DNA of 17,121 bases from Comamonadaceae bacterium. Its GTDB lineage: Bacteria > Pseudomonadota > Gammaproteobacteria > Burkholderiales > Burkholderiaceae_C. The notes beneath the pieces were generated by a model. It was not told where the DNA came from. It searched no databases and worked only from the letters and a program-made list of their open reading frames with translations. A program made the position numbers and the translations under genes. Positions 6,387 to 14,205 of the stretch are shown here, in pieces. The DNA lies in NCBI GenBank assembly GCA_947464665.1, contig CANHXV010000022.1, positions 1 through 17,121 on the forward strand, read 5' to 3'. The stretch's first letter is position 1. Each line of letters starts with the position of its first letter.

Positions 6387-8429
6387 ATGGCAATTACCCA
6401 ACCCGCAGCACAACAGATGGCCAATGCAATTCGCGCCTTGGCCATGGACGCTGTTCAACAAGCCAATTCGGGTCACCCAGGCGCGCCCATGGGCATGGCC
6501 GACATGGCTGTGGCTTTGTGGGGCGAGCACTTGCAACACAACCCGAAAAACCCGCGTTGGGCCAACCGCGATCGCTTTGTTTTGTCCAACGGCCACGGCT
6601 CCATGCTGATTTATGCCTTGCTGCACCTCACAGGCTATCCCTTGCCCATGACGGAGTTGAAAAACTTCCGCCAGTTGCACAGCAAAACAGCCGGTCACCC
6701 CGAAGTGGGTATCACACCCGGCGTAGAAACTACCACAGGCCCTTTGGGACAAGGCATCACCAATGCGGTGGGCATGGCCTTGGCCGAAAAATTGTTGGCC
6801 ACTGAGTTCAACCAACCCGGCCACCCCATCGTTGACCACCACACCTATGTGTTCATGGGCGATGGTTGCTTGATGGAAGGCATCAGCCACGAAGCGTGTG
6901 CTTTGGCTGGCGCTTGGAAGCTCAACAAACTGATTGCCATGTACGACGATAACGGCATCTCCATCGACGGCCAAGTGGCTCCTTGGTTTATTGACAACAC
7001 GCCTCTGCGTTTTGCCGCATATGGTTGGAATGTGATTGACGCTGTGAATGGTCACGATGCCGCAGCCGTGGCCAAGGCCATTGCCGATGCAAAGAACAGC
7101 CCCGACAAGCCCACACTCATTGTTTGCAAAACAGCCATCGGCAAAGGCAGCCCCAACCGTGCCAACACCGCTAAAGCACATGGAGAGCCTTTGGGCGCAG
7201 AAGAAATCAAACTCACACGTACGGCCTTAGGTTGGACGCACGAGCCTTTCGTGATTCCCAAAGATGTTTACGCTCACTGGGACGCCAAGCAAAGTGGCGC
7301 AGCGCGCGAAGCCGAGTGGAACAAAACTTTTGCCGCCTACAAAGCAGCACACCCCGCCTTGGCCAAAGAATTTGTTCGCCGCATGAAGGGCGAGTTGCCC
7401 AAGAACTTTGCTCAAACTGCGGTAGACGCCGTCATTGCAGCGCACACCAAAGCAGAGACTGTGGCCAGCCGCAAAGCCAGCCAATTGGCACTGGAAGCTT
7501 TCACGGCGGCCTTGCCTGAAATGTTGGGCGGCTCTGCCGACCTCACAGGCTCTAACCTCACCAACACATCTTCCACACCCGCATTGCGGATCAACTTGGC
7601 TGGCGATGTGGTGAAGAACGACAAAGGTCAAATGGGTCGTCACATCAATTATGGTGTGCGCGAGTTTGGCATGGCCGCCATCATGAATGGTGTCACTTTG
7701 CACGGCGGCTTCATCCCTTACGGCGGCACCTTCCTCACCTTCAGCGATTACTCACGCAATGCCATTCGCATGGCTGCGCTCATGAAGCAGCGCGTCATTC
7801 ACGTGTTCACTCACGACTCGATTGGCTTGGGTGAAGACGGCCCGACACACCAGTCCGTTGAGCACGCTGCCAGCTTGCGTTTGATTCCTGGCCTTGATGT
7901 GTGGCGTCCTGCTGATACGGCAGAAACCACTGTGGCATGGGCCGTAGCTTTAGAAAACAAAGACCGCCCCACGGCATTGTTGTTGTCTCGTCAAAACCTG
8001 CCTTACTCTCCCAAGTCGGATTTGGGCGAGATTAGCCGCGGTGCTTATGTGTTGGCTGAGCCTTTACGCGTTGGCATCAAGAAGACGAAAGCCGTGATCA
8101 TTGCCACTGGCTCTGAAGTTCAATTGGCTTTGAAGGCTCAAGAGTTGTTGGCCGCGAAGAACATTGGTGTGCGTGTGGTGTCCATGCCCAGTACCACCAC
8201 CTTCGATCGTCAAACCAGCAGTTACAAATCTGAAGTCTTGCCAGCCGGTTTGCCCCGTGTGGCAGTCGAGATGGGCAGCACCGATGGCTGGTGGAAATAT
8301 GGTGTTGCCGCTGTGGTCGGCATTGACACTTACGGTGAGTCTGCGCCAGCACCTGTGCTTTTCAAACACTTTGGCTTCACGGCAGAGAACGTGGCCGAGA
8401 CCGTGCAAGCGGCTTTGCAGAAGAAATAA
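6387..8429 (+). CDS. tkt: Transketolase
   Basis: Thiamine-diphosphate enzyme moving two-carbon ketol units between sugar phosphates in the non-oxidative pentose phosphate pathway (and in the Calvin cycle where present). The 680-residue length is normal. H30 (SGHPGAPMG), H70 (LSNGHGS) and H104 (AGHPE) match catalytic histidines of yeast transketolase (H30, H69, H103). The ThDP/metal motif runs from GDG (158-160) to N189 (YDDNG). The pyrimidine-binding domain contains the conserved GVREFGMAAIMNG and GEDGPTHQ segments, and the C-terminal domain ends FGFTAENV. The ATG at 6387 has GGAG 5 bases upstream. gap follows after 59 bp on the same strand and both end at the terminator near 9540, so a two-gene operon is likely. 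This pairing is metabolically sensible because both enzymes handle glyceraldehyde 3-phosphate. Confidence 0.97.
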   Translation: MAITQPAAQQMANAIRALAMDAVQQANSGHPGAPMGMADMAVALWGEHLQHNPKNPRWANRDRFVLSNGHGSMLIYALLHLTGYPLPMTELKNFRQLHSKTAGHPEVGITPGVETTTGPLGQGITNAVGMALAEKLLATEFNQPGHPIVDHHTYVFMGDGCLMEGISHEACALAGAWKLNKLIAMYDDNGISIDGQVAPWFIDNTPLRFAAYGWNVIDAVNGHDAAAVAKAIADAKNSPDKPTLIVCKTAIGKGSPNRANTAKAHGEPLGAEEIKLTRTALGWTHEPFVIPKDVYAHWDAKQSGAAREAEWNKTFAAYKAAHPALAKEFVRRMKGELPKNFAQTAVDAVIAAHTKAETVASRKASQLALEAFTAALPEMLGGSADLTGSNLTNTSSTPALRINLAGDVVKNDKGQMGRHINYGVREFGMAAIMNGVTLHGGFIPYGGTFLTFSDYSRNAIRMAALMKQRVIHVFTHDSIGLGEDGPTHQSVEHAASLRLIPGLDVWRPADTAETTVAWAVALENKDRPTALLLSRQNLPYSPKSDLGEISRGAYVLAEPLRVGIKKTKAVIIATGSEVQLALKAQELLAAKNIGVRVVSMPSTTTFDRQTSSYKSEVLPAGLPRVAVEMGSTDGWWKYGVAAVVGIDTYGESAPAPVLFKHFGFTAENVAETVQAALQKK

Positions 8430-8488
8430 ATCTTCACTTCGCGCTGCACTTGAAACAAATTCAAATTTAACTTTAAAGGAAATAGATC

Positions 8489-9487
8489 ATGGCGATCAAA
8501 ATAGGTATCAACGGCTTCGGTCGCATCGGCCGGATGGTGTTTCGCGCAGCTGTTCAAAATTTTTCTGACATCGAAGTGGTTGGCATCAACGACTTACTCG
8601 AGCCCGACTACTTGGCCTACATGCTCAAGTACGACAGCGTGCACGGCCGCTTCAAAGGCGACGTGTCGGTGGAAGGCAACAACCTGATCGTAAATGGCCG
8701 CAAAATTCGTTTGACCCAAGAACGCGATCCTTCTGCCCTCAAGTGGCGTGAAGTCGGTGCTGACATCGTGATCGAAGCCACCGGTTTGTTCTTGGACAAA
8801 GCCTCTGCTGAAAAACACTTGGCCGCTGGCGCCAAAAAAGTCTTAATGTCTGCACCTTCTAAAGACGACACCCCCATGTTCGTATTTGGTGTGAACGACA
8901 AAACCTATGCAGGCCAAGCCATTGTGTCCAACGCTTCTTGCACCACCAACTGCTTGGCACCTGTGGCCAAAGTATTGAACGACAAATGGGGCATCAAGCG
9001 TGGTTTGATGACCACCGTTCACGCAGCTACTGCTACACAGAAAACAGTGGACGGCCCTAGCAACAAAGACTGGCGCGGCGGCCGCGGTATCTTGGAAAAC
9101 ATCATTCCCTCCAGCACGGGCGCCGCCAAAGCTGTGGGCGTGGTCATTCCAGAGTTGAACAAAAAGCTCACTGGCATGTCTTTCCGTGTTCCGACATCTG
9201 ATGTGTCTGTGGTTGACCTCACCGTTGAACTCAACAAAGAAGCCACCTACGCAGAAATTTGCGCAGAAATGAAAGCCCAATCACAAGGGGCCTTGAAAGG
9301 TGTGCTCGGTTACACCGAAGACAAAGTGGTGGCCTCAGACTTCCGCGGTGAGCCCTGCACCAGCGTGTTTGATGCCGACGCCGGTTTGGCCTTGGACTCA
9401 ACCTTCGTGAAAATTGTCAGTTGGTATGACAATGAGTGGGGCTACTCTAACAAGTGCTTAGAAATGGTTCGCGTCATTTCCAAGTAA
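8489..9487 (+). CDS. gap: Glyceraldehyde-3-phosphate dehydrogenase, type I, NAD-dependent
   Basis: Oxidises glyceraldehyde 3-phosphate to 1,3-bisphosphoglycerate with NAD in glycolysis, or runs in reverse in gluconeogenesis. The 332 residues show the Rossmann loop GINGFGRIGR (6-15), the adenine-ribose site with N34-D35 (D favours NAD over NADP), the catalytic centre SNASCTTNCLAP (148-158) with Cys151, and the partner His178 in TTVHAATATQ. The C-terminal SWYDNEWGYSNK is also conserved. AAAGGA at 8475-8480 lies 8 bases before the ATG. The leader (8430-8488) contains an AT-rich stretch with TTGAAA at 8450-8455 that might be a weak secondary promoter, so gap could be transcribed more than tkt; this is a guess. 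The gene is complete and unremarkable. Confidence 0.97.
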   Translation: MAIKIGINGFGRIGRMVFRAAVQNFSDIEVVGINDLLEPDYLAYMLKYDSVHGRFKGDVSVEGNNLIVNGRKIRLTQERDPSALKWREVGADIVIEATGLFLDKASAEKHLAAGAKKVLMSAPSKDDTPMFVFGVNDKTYAGQAIVSNASCTTNCLAPVAKVLNDKWGIKRGLMTTVHAATATQKTVDGPSNKDWRGGRGILENIIPSSTGAAKAVGVVIPELNKKLTGMSFRVPTSDVSVVDLTVELNKEATYAEICAEMKAQSQGALKGVLGYTEDKVVASDFRGEPCTSVFDADAGLALDSTFVKIVSWYDNEWGYSNKCLEMVRVISK

Positions 9488-9513
9488 AGCCACACACACT
9501 TTGGTGTGAATGC

Positions 9514-9547
9514 AAAAAACCCCCCATTTCTGGCTGGGTTTTTTTTA
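9514..9547. terminator. Strong bidirectional terminator between gap and topB
   Basis: AAAAAACCC (9514-9522) pairs with GGGTTTTTT (9536-9544). On the + strand the stem runs into eight T residues (9539-9546), and on the - strand into six. It therefore serves gap (+, stop 9487) and topB (-, stop 9545), whose last codons overlap its edge. A small second hairpin, CACAC-TTTG-GTGTG, sits just upstream near 9495-9508. Confidence 0.88.
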
Positions 9548-12499
9548 TGACAAGTGTTTGCCGATCAGACCAGCCAACTCAAACATCGTGATTTGGTCTT
9601 TGCCAAACACCGGTTTGAGTTTGGCATCGGCGTTGATAGCGCGCTTGTTGGTCGGGTCTTGTAAGCCTTGCGCCTTGATGTAGTCCCACAACTTCTTCAC
9701 CACTTCTGTGCGCGCCACTTTGTCAGTGCCAATCACTGCGGCCAAGTCGGCGCTGGGCGTGAGGTTGCCCACGGCCGCTTTGCGCGGTGTTTTGACGGCC
9801 GCTGTTTTCTTCGCAGCGGCTTTCTTTGGTGCTTTGGCAGATTTGGTGGCCGATTTACCTGCAGCTGTTTTAGCCCCAGCAACAAATTTTGCCGGTGTTT
9901 TGCGCGGCGGGAATTTGCTCTTGCGGGGCTCAAATTCAAACACCACTTTGTCTTCTTCAGCGTTCCACGCCAGGAAAGCTTTGAAAGCACGGCGCGTTCG
10001 ATTGCTCACAAATTTTTCTAGCAAATCTGTTTTGCCGTCGCTCAACAACTTGGCAATCTGCTCTCGCTCAACCACTTGCTGCAACACAATTTTGCCGCTC
10101 TTGAAATTGCAAGTGGGTGTGGGTTGGCCCTCTGTCGGCACGGCTTTTTCGCACACATAGTTGCTGCCGTGCTCGTGCACAGCACCGCCGCATTTAGGAC
10201 AAGCCCCCAAAGACTCGCTGCCTGTGAAGTCAACAATCTCGCCAGTCTCTTCGTTCTTTTTGTCATTGCCAAAATCAAACTCGAGCTTCCAATTTTTCTC
10301 TTCTTCGTTGTACTTCAGGGCAATTTCAGAAGTGAATGGCCAGCCGGCTTTGGAGCGAAAGCCTTCCAGAGGACCAATCTTTTTATCGCGCAGGAACTGC
10401 TCAACTTCAGCCTGCTCAAAGGTGCGGCCTGCAGGTGTTTTACCAAATGAAAAACCACAACCTGCTGCCGCAGTGTCATCGGCCGCAGCATCTTTGCCCA
10501 CGCAGGCATAGCGGCGATAGTTCTCTTTGACAATGCCGCCACACGTAGGGCAGGGTGTGCTCAAGGTGGCGTAATCACCCGGAATGGTGTCGCGGTCGTA
10601 TTCTTTCGCTTTCTTGACGATGCGCTCAGTCATGTCGGCAATCTGGCGCATGAAGTCTTCGCGACTGAGTTTGCCATGCTCCATTTGCGAGAGCTTGTAT
10701 TCCCAATCGCCTGTGAGTTCGGGCTTGGACAACTCTTCCACACCCAAGCCGCGCAATAAAGTCATCAATTGAAAAGCTTTGGCAGTGGGAATCATTTCGC
10801 GGCCATCGCGCAAAATGTATTTCTCGTTGATGAGACCCTCAATGATGGCAGCGCGCGTGGCTGGCGTGCCCAAACCCTTTTCTTGCATGGCCTCACGCAA
10901 TTCGTCATCGTCCACCATCTTGCCAGCGCCCTCCATGGCACCCAGCAAAGTAGCTTCTGAATAGCGTGCAGGTGGTCGTGTTTTAAGGGGTTTGCTTTCA
11001 ACCGATCCCACACCCACTTGCTCTCCTGGTGCTACAGCCACCAAGTTTTGACCTTTGTCGCCTTCTTTGGCATCGTCCACCTCGTCGGCCGCTTCTTTAC
11101 CGTAGATGGCCAACCAACCTGGTTTGACCAAGACTTTGCCTTCTGTTTTGAAACTGTGTCCGGCCGCGGTGCTAATGCGGGTGGTTACCAAGTATTCAGC
11201 ACTTGGGAAAAACACCGCCATGAAACGGCGCACCACCAAGTCATACAGTTTTTGTTCCGCATCAGACAAGCCTGAAGGGGCCTGCAGGGTGGGAATGATC
11301 GCAAAGTGATCGCTGACCTTGGCGTTGTCAAAAATTCGCTTGCTAGGCTTGATATAGCCGTTATTGAGCGCTGTCAGCGCGTGAGGTGCCAAATGCTTCA
11401 TACCACTGTCGGCCAGCATGTTGAAGGTGTCCTTGGCCACAGGCAGGTAGTCTTCAGGCAGGGCCCGTGAATCGGTCCGGGGGTAGGTGAGGGCTTTATG
11501 GCGCTCGTACAAAGACTGCGCCAGCGACAAAGTCGTTTTGGCAGAAAATCCGAATTTACCGTTGGCTTCGCGTTGCAATGAAGTCAAATCAAACAGCAAG
11601 GGGCTGGCCTGCGTAGTAGGCTTGGCTTCCTCCTTCACAGTGGCTTTGGCACCTTTGACAGCCTGCACAATGGCGTCCGCTTCAGTCGCAGTCCACACAC
11701 GATCGGCTTTTTTCTCTGCGTCTTCTGCGTCTTTTTTCCATGCCGTGTTGAACCACTTGCCTGGGTAGGTACCCGCCGCCGCATCAAACTGCGCGTGAAC
11801 TTCCCAATAGTCGCGGCTGATGAACTTGCGAATTTGCTCTTCGCGCTCTACGACCACGGCCAGCGTAGGCGTTTGGACACGGCCGACAGTGGTTAAGAAG
11901 AAGCCACCATCTCGAGAGTTGAAAGCCGTCATGGCACGGGTGCCATTGATGCCCACCAGCCAGTCGGCCTCAGAGCGGCTGCGGGCTGCATCGGCCAAGC
12001 CTTGCATTTGTTGGTTCGAGCGCAGCTTGTCAAAACCGTCGCGAATGGCTTGTGGCGTCATGCTCTGCAACCACAGGCGCTGGACGGGCTTGCCCAAGGC
12101 AATGGTTTGCCCAGCCTTTTGCGTGCCCGCATATTGCTCAATCAAACGGAAAATGAGTTCACCCTCACGGCCCGCATCGCAGGCGTTGATCAAGGCTCCC
12201 ACATCTTTGCGCTTGGCTTGTTTCACCACCGCATTCAGACGCGTTTTGGTTTTGTCGACGGGCTTGAGGTCGAAGTAGGGCGGAATAACGGGCAAATGGG
12301 CAAAGCTCCACTTGCCTCGCTTCACGTCAAATTTCTCGGGCGCCTGAATTTCCACCAAGTGGCCCACGGCGCTGGTCACCACATAGGTTTCACTCTCAAA
12401 GTGATCCTCGTGTTTCTCAAACTTACCCGCAATCGGCGTCAAAGCACGCACGATATCTTGAGCCACCGAAGGCTTCTCTGCAATTACCAATGTTTTCAT
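9545..12499 (-). CDS. topB: DNA topoisomerase III with histone-H1-like linker and C-terminal SWIB domain
   Basis: Type IA topoisomerase: it cuts one strand through a tyrosine, passes the other strand and decatenates or relaxes negatively supercoiled DNA. The 984 residues contain a Toprim domain (E8 in AEKPSVA; D108 and E112 in ACDAGREGE), the catalytic Tyr339 in ALTYPRTDS, and two four-cysteine zinc-finger-like units (C650/C653/C666/C681 and C767/C770/C783/C797). After the second comes a Lys/Ala/Pro-rich linker (about 859-911, e.g. KSAKAPKKAAAKKTA) like the tails of bacterial H1-type proteins. The end (912-984, LTPSADLAAVIG to FELAGLIGKHLS) matches the SWIB/MDM2 fold. E. coli TopB has about 650 residues and lacks these extra parts. 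ATG 12499 was chosen because MKTLVIAEKPSVA is the standard start; the frame continues upstream only through a simple-sequence tract. The ribosome site is poor. The SET-domain gene lies divergently next door. Confidence 0.95.
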   Translation of the reverse strand: MKTLVIAEKPSVAQDIVRALTPIAGKFEKHEDHFESETYVVTSAVGHLVEIQAPEKFDVKRGKWSFAHLPVIPPYFDLKPVDKTKTRLNAVVKQAKRKDVGALINACDAGREGELIFRLIEQYAGTQKAGQTIALGKPVQRLWLQSMTPQAIRDGFDKLRSNQQMQGLADAARSRSEADWLVGINGTRAMTAFNSRDGGFFLTTVGRVQTPTLAVVVEREEQIRKFISRDYWEVHAQFDAAAGTYPGKWFNTAWKKDAEDAEKKADRVWTATEADAIVQAVKGAKATVKEEAKPTTQASPLLFDLTSLQREANGKFGFSAKTTLSLAQSLYERHKALTYPRTDSRALPEDYLPVAKDTFNMLADSGMKHLAPHALTALNNGYIKPSKRIFDNAKVSDHFAIIPTLQAPSGLSDAEQKLYDLVVRRFMAVFFPSAEYLVTTRISTAAGHSFKTEGKVLVKPGWLAIYGKEAADEVDDAKEGDKGQNLVAVAPGEQVGVGSVESKPLKTRPPARYSEATLLGAMEGAGKMVDDDELREAMQEKGLGTPATRAAIIEGLINEKYILRDGREMIPTAKAFQLMTLLRGLGVEELSKPELTGDWEYKLSQMEHGKLSREDFMRQIADMTERIVKKAKEYDRDTIPGDYATLSTPCPTCGGIVKENYRRYACVGKDAAADDTAAAGCGFSFGKTPAGRTFEQAEVEQFLRDKKIGPLEGFRSKAGWPFTSEIALKYNEEEKNWKLEFDFGNDKKNEETGEIVDFTGSESLGACPKCGGAVHEHGSNYVCEKAVPTEGQPTPTCNFKSGKIVLQQVVEREQIAKLLSDGKTDLLEKFVSNRTRRAFKAFLAWNAEEDKVVFEFEPRKSKFPPRKTPAKFVAGAKTAAGKSATKSAKAPKKAAAKKTAAVKTPRKAAVGNLTPSADLAAVIGTDKVARTEVVKKLWDYIKAQGLQDPTNKRAINADAKLKPVFGKDQITMFELAGLIGKHLS

Positions 12500-12516
12500 C
12501 TCATACAATCCGGTCT

Positions 12517-12567
12517 CGCGTGCGCGCATGCGCACGTGTACACACACGGGCACGCGCACACGCGCGC
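12517..12567. repeat. Alternating purine-pyrimidine (Z-DNA-prone) tract in the topB leader
   Basis: Bases 12517-12548 alternate pyrimidine and purine without exception for 32 bases. After one phase break (GG), 12550-12567 alternate for 18 more. Nearly all steps are CG, CA/TG or GT/AC, the best Z-formers, and only two TA or AT steps occur. Two short palindromes lie inside: GCGCATGCGC (12524-12533) and GTGTACAC (12536-12543). The tract starts 18 bp upstream of the topB start codon and ends about 34 bp before the SET gene start. Confidence 0.75.
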
Positions 12568-12579
12568 CCACATGTTTTC

Positions 12580-12609
12580 ACAATAACAAATTTTTCACGC
12601 TGTGGTCAA
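12580..12609 (-). promoter_or_regulatory. Possible topB promoter
   Basis: On the - strand TTGACC (12609-12604, 5/6 match to the -35 consensus) is separated by 18 bases from TATTGT (12585-12580, 4/6 match to the -10 consensus). Transcription would begin near 12573, placing the whole alternating tract in the topB 5' leader. It overlaps the first codons of the divergent SET gene. The prediction rests on pattern matching only. Confidence 0.35.
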
Positions 12610-13231
12610 AAATAATCTCACCTTGACAAAATCGACCTCAAAACCCGCCGCCAAGCCTGATGCTAAGTCATCGACTTCAGCTGCAGCTGGCCGTCGGGTT
12701 CAGGTGCGCCGATCAGGCGTCCACGGCAAAGGCGTCTTTGCGCTGCTAGACATCGCTGAAGGCGAGACCTTGTACGAGTATGTCGGCGAGGTCATCAGCT
12801 GGGATGAAGCACAAGATCGCCACCCGCATGACCCCTCCGACCCCAACCACACCTTCTACTTCCATGTGAACGAAGACAAGGTGATTGACGCGTTGCACGG
12901 CGGCAACTCGTCTAGATGGATCAATCACAGCTGCAACCCCAACTGCGAAGCTGATGAAGAGAACGACCGCATCTTCATCAAAGCCCTGCGCAATATCAAG
13001 GCAGGTGAAGAGCTCAATTACGACTATGGCTTGATCATTGACGAGCCTTATACGCCCAAGCTCAAGGCAGAATACCCTTGCTGGTGTGGCAGTGCCAATT
13101 GCCGCAAAACATTGCTGGCTCCCAAACGCCGCCCCGCAACGCCTAAAATTCCCAGTCAAATTAAAAAGATTGAAAAGAAAATCAAGAAGCTCAAAAAAGA
13201 GCTGAAGTTGGCCAAGAAAAAATCGGCCTGA
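12602..13231 (+). CDS. SET-domain protein-lysine methyltransferase-like protein with post-SET motif
   Basis: SET domains transfer methyl groups from S-adenosylmethionine to lysine side chains. After a low-complexity Lys/Ser/Ala leader (1-30), residues 31-145 carry the core: RRSGVHGKGVFA (36-47, SAM loop), RWINHSCNPNCEA (105-117, NHSC box at 108-111) and GEELNYDYG (135-143) with the catalytic-type Tyr142. A post-SET Cys cluster follows (C160, C162, C167 in YPCWCGSANC), which with C111 can bind zinc as in eukaryotic enzymes. The tail (182-209) is a lysine-rich helix, repeatedly KKIKKLKK-like, suited to binding DNA or RNA. The start is GTG 12602, the only start upstream of the domain apart from TTG 12623; an in-frame TAA lies at 12584-12586, and neither start has a Shine-Dalgarno sequence. 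It is divergent from topB and 27 bp before birA. The substrate is unknown. Confidence 0.88.
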   Translation: MVKNNLTLTKSTSKPAAKPDAKSSTSAAAGRRVQVRRSGVHGKGVFALLDIAEGETLYEYVGEVISWDEAQDRHPHDPSDPNHTFYFHVNEDKVIDALHGGNSSRWINHSCNPNCEADEENDRIFIKALRNIKAGEELNYDYGLIIDEPYTPKLKAEYPCWCGSANCRKTLLAPKRRPATPKIPSQIKKIEKKIKKLKKELKLAKKKSA

Positions 13232-13258
13232 TTCCCACTAAACTGATTAGAGGCGACC

Positions 13259-14026
13259 TTGAACACTGGGGCTCCCCTTCATCGCTGGCCCGCGGAAGCC
13301 ATCTGGCAGTCCGTGGTGCCGCAATGGCCTGGCTTCAGCATCGAGATCCTGCCAGAAATCGACTCCAGCAACAGCGAGTTGATGCGACGAGCCCGAGAAG
13401 GCATTCAAGATCCTATTTTGTTGATTGCTGAGTACCAATCAGCGGGGCGAGGGCGTCAAGGGCGGGCGTGGGTTGCCGAACCAGCGCATGCACTCACTTT
13501 CTCAATTGGCCTGCCTTACCAACCTGGCAATTGGTCGGGTCTATCTCTGGCCGTCGGGCTCTGCTTGGCCGAGTCGCTGGGCGAAGACATCCAACTCAAA
13601 TGGCCCAACGACTTGTGGTGCCATCAAAGAAAGCTCGGTGGTATTTTGATAGAAGCGGCCAGCCAAGGCGATCAAAGCTATGCCGTGATCGGTGTGGGCT
13701 TGAACATCCAACTGCCCACCCACAAAGACCTCAGAACGCCTGCTGCGGCTCTTTCTGAGATCTGGCAAGGGGCTAGCGCACCGTTGGCTTTGGAGCGCGT
13801 TGCCAAGCCTTTGCTGGACGCTTTGAGGTTTTTTGAAACGAACGGATTCAGCCCTTTACAAAATAGATTCAAGGCGCGCGACGCACTACTCGGTCTAGAC
13901 GTCACAACCAGCGATGGCCTGATGGGTGTGTGCGCAGGAGTCGACGCGCAAGGGGCCTTGCAAATTGACACGCTGCAAGGCCGGGTGAGCGTCAGTAGCG
14001 CAGAAGTGAGTGTTCGGCCAAAATGA
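13259..14026 (+). CDS. birA: Biotin-[acetyl-CoA-carboxylase] ligase, monofunctional
   Basis: Activates biotin with ATP and attaches it to the lysine of biotin carboxyl carrier protein and related acceptors. In 255 residues the protein shows GRGRQGRAW (the biotinyl-AMP loop), LKWPNDLWCHQRKLGGILIE (the conserved KWPND and K-GGIL motifs) and VIGVGLNIQLP. The N-terminal helix-turn-helix of bifunctional BirA repressors is absent: the catalytic domain begins almost at once, so it should not regulate biotin genes by DNA binding. The start is TTG 13259, supported by AGAGG at 13249-13253 (5 bases upstream) and the lack of any ATG before residue 42, inside the domain. The stop overlaps the next start as ATGA (14023-14026), indicating translational coupling. 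It lies 27 bp after the SET gene and is probably co-transcribed with it. Confidence 0.93.
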   Translation: MNTGAPLHRWPAEAIWQSVVPQWPGFSIEILPEIDSSNSELMRRAREGIQDPILLIAEYQSAGRGRQGRAWVAEPAHALTFSIGLPYQPGNWSGLSLAVGLCLAESLGEDIQLKWPNDLWCHQRKLGGILIEAASQGDQSYAVIGVGLNIQLPTHKDLRTPAAALSEIWQGASAPLALERVAKPLLDALRFFETNGFSPLQNRFKARDALLGLDVTTSDGLMGVCAGVDAQGALQIDTLQGRVSVSSAEVSVRPK

Positions 14027-14205
14027 AACATTTGAAACTGCGCTGGCTGATTCTGATTTTGATGCTTTCCAATGCGCTGCTCTATGGTTGGCGTGATGGT
14101 CTCTTTGAAGCTTGGGATTTTGGGCCCGAGAATGCACGCGAGCCCTCGCGCACTTTGCAGCAGATCCAGCCCGACAACTTGGTCATTACAAGGAAAACCT
14201 CATGA
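14023..14205 (+). CDS. Small single-pass membrane protein of unknown function
   Basis: A 60-residue protein with a positive N-terminus (MKHLKLRW), one hydrophobic segment (about 9-22, LILILMLSNALLYG) and a short hydrophilic tail with EPSRTLQQIQPDNLVI. By positive-inside logic the tail should face the periplasm. The gene is real by context: it starts inside the birA stop (ATGA, 14023-14026) and ends inside the start of the glutathione transferase gene (ATGA, 14202-14205). From memory, the pattern of a short anchor followed by 'EP.RL..Qi.Pd.l.' resembles the N-terminal anchor of SPOR-domain proteins encoded near birA/coaX in other Burkholderiales; if so, this copy lacks the SPOR domain. That relationship is an inference that sequence comparison would have to confirm. 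No function is assigned. Confidence 0.7.
   Translation: MKHLKLRWLILILMLSNALLYGWRDGLFEAWDFGPENAREPSRTLQQIQPDNLVITRKTS

Noticed and set aside
6372..7181. Long open frame (269 codons) on the - strand opposite tkt
   Set aside because: Its product is low in family-like motifs and rich in Gly/His/Val/Cys from antisense reading of a strongly conserved transketolase; it is a shadow of tkt.
9767..9925. Lys/Ala-rich linker of TopB as a frameshift or fusion artefact
   Set aside because: The reading frame is continuous into a well-formed SWIB domain and this architecture is known for other bacterial topoisomerases.
12500..12571. Upstream extension of TopB by 24 residues
   Set aside because: Encoded by the simple alternating tract and rich in Val/Arg; the family start MKTLVIAEKPS follows it directly at 12499.
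12002..12586. Open + strand frame of 194 codons opposite topB, ending in His/Thr-rich sequence
   Set aside because: It reads antisense through the TopB Toprim and catalytic regions, and its tail is just the alternating tract; no ribosome site or family motif.
14112..14201. N-terminal extension of the glutathione transferase
   Set aside because: It overlaps the small membrane protein in another frame and has no family similarity; ATG 14202 has AAGGA at proper spacing.
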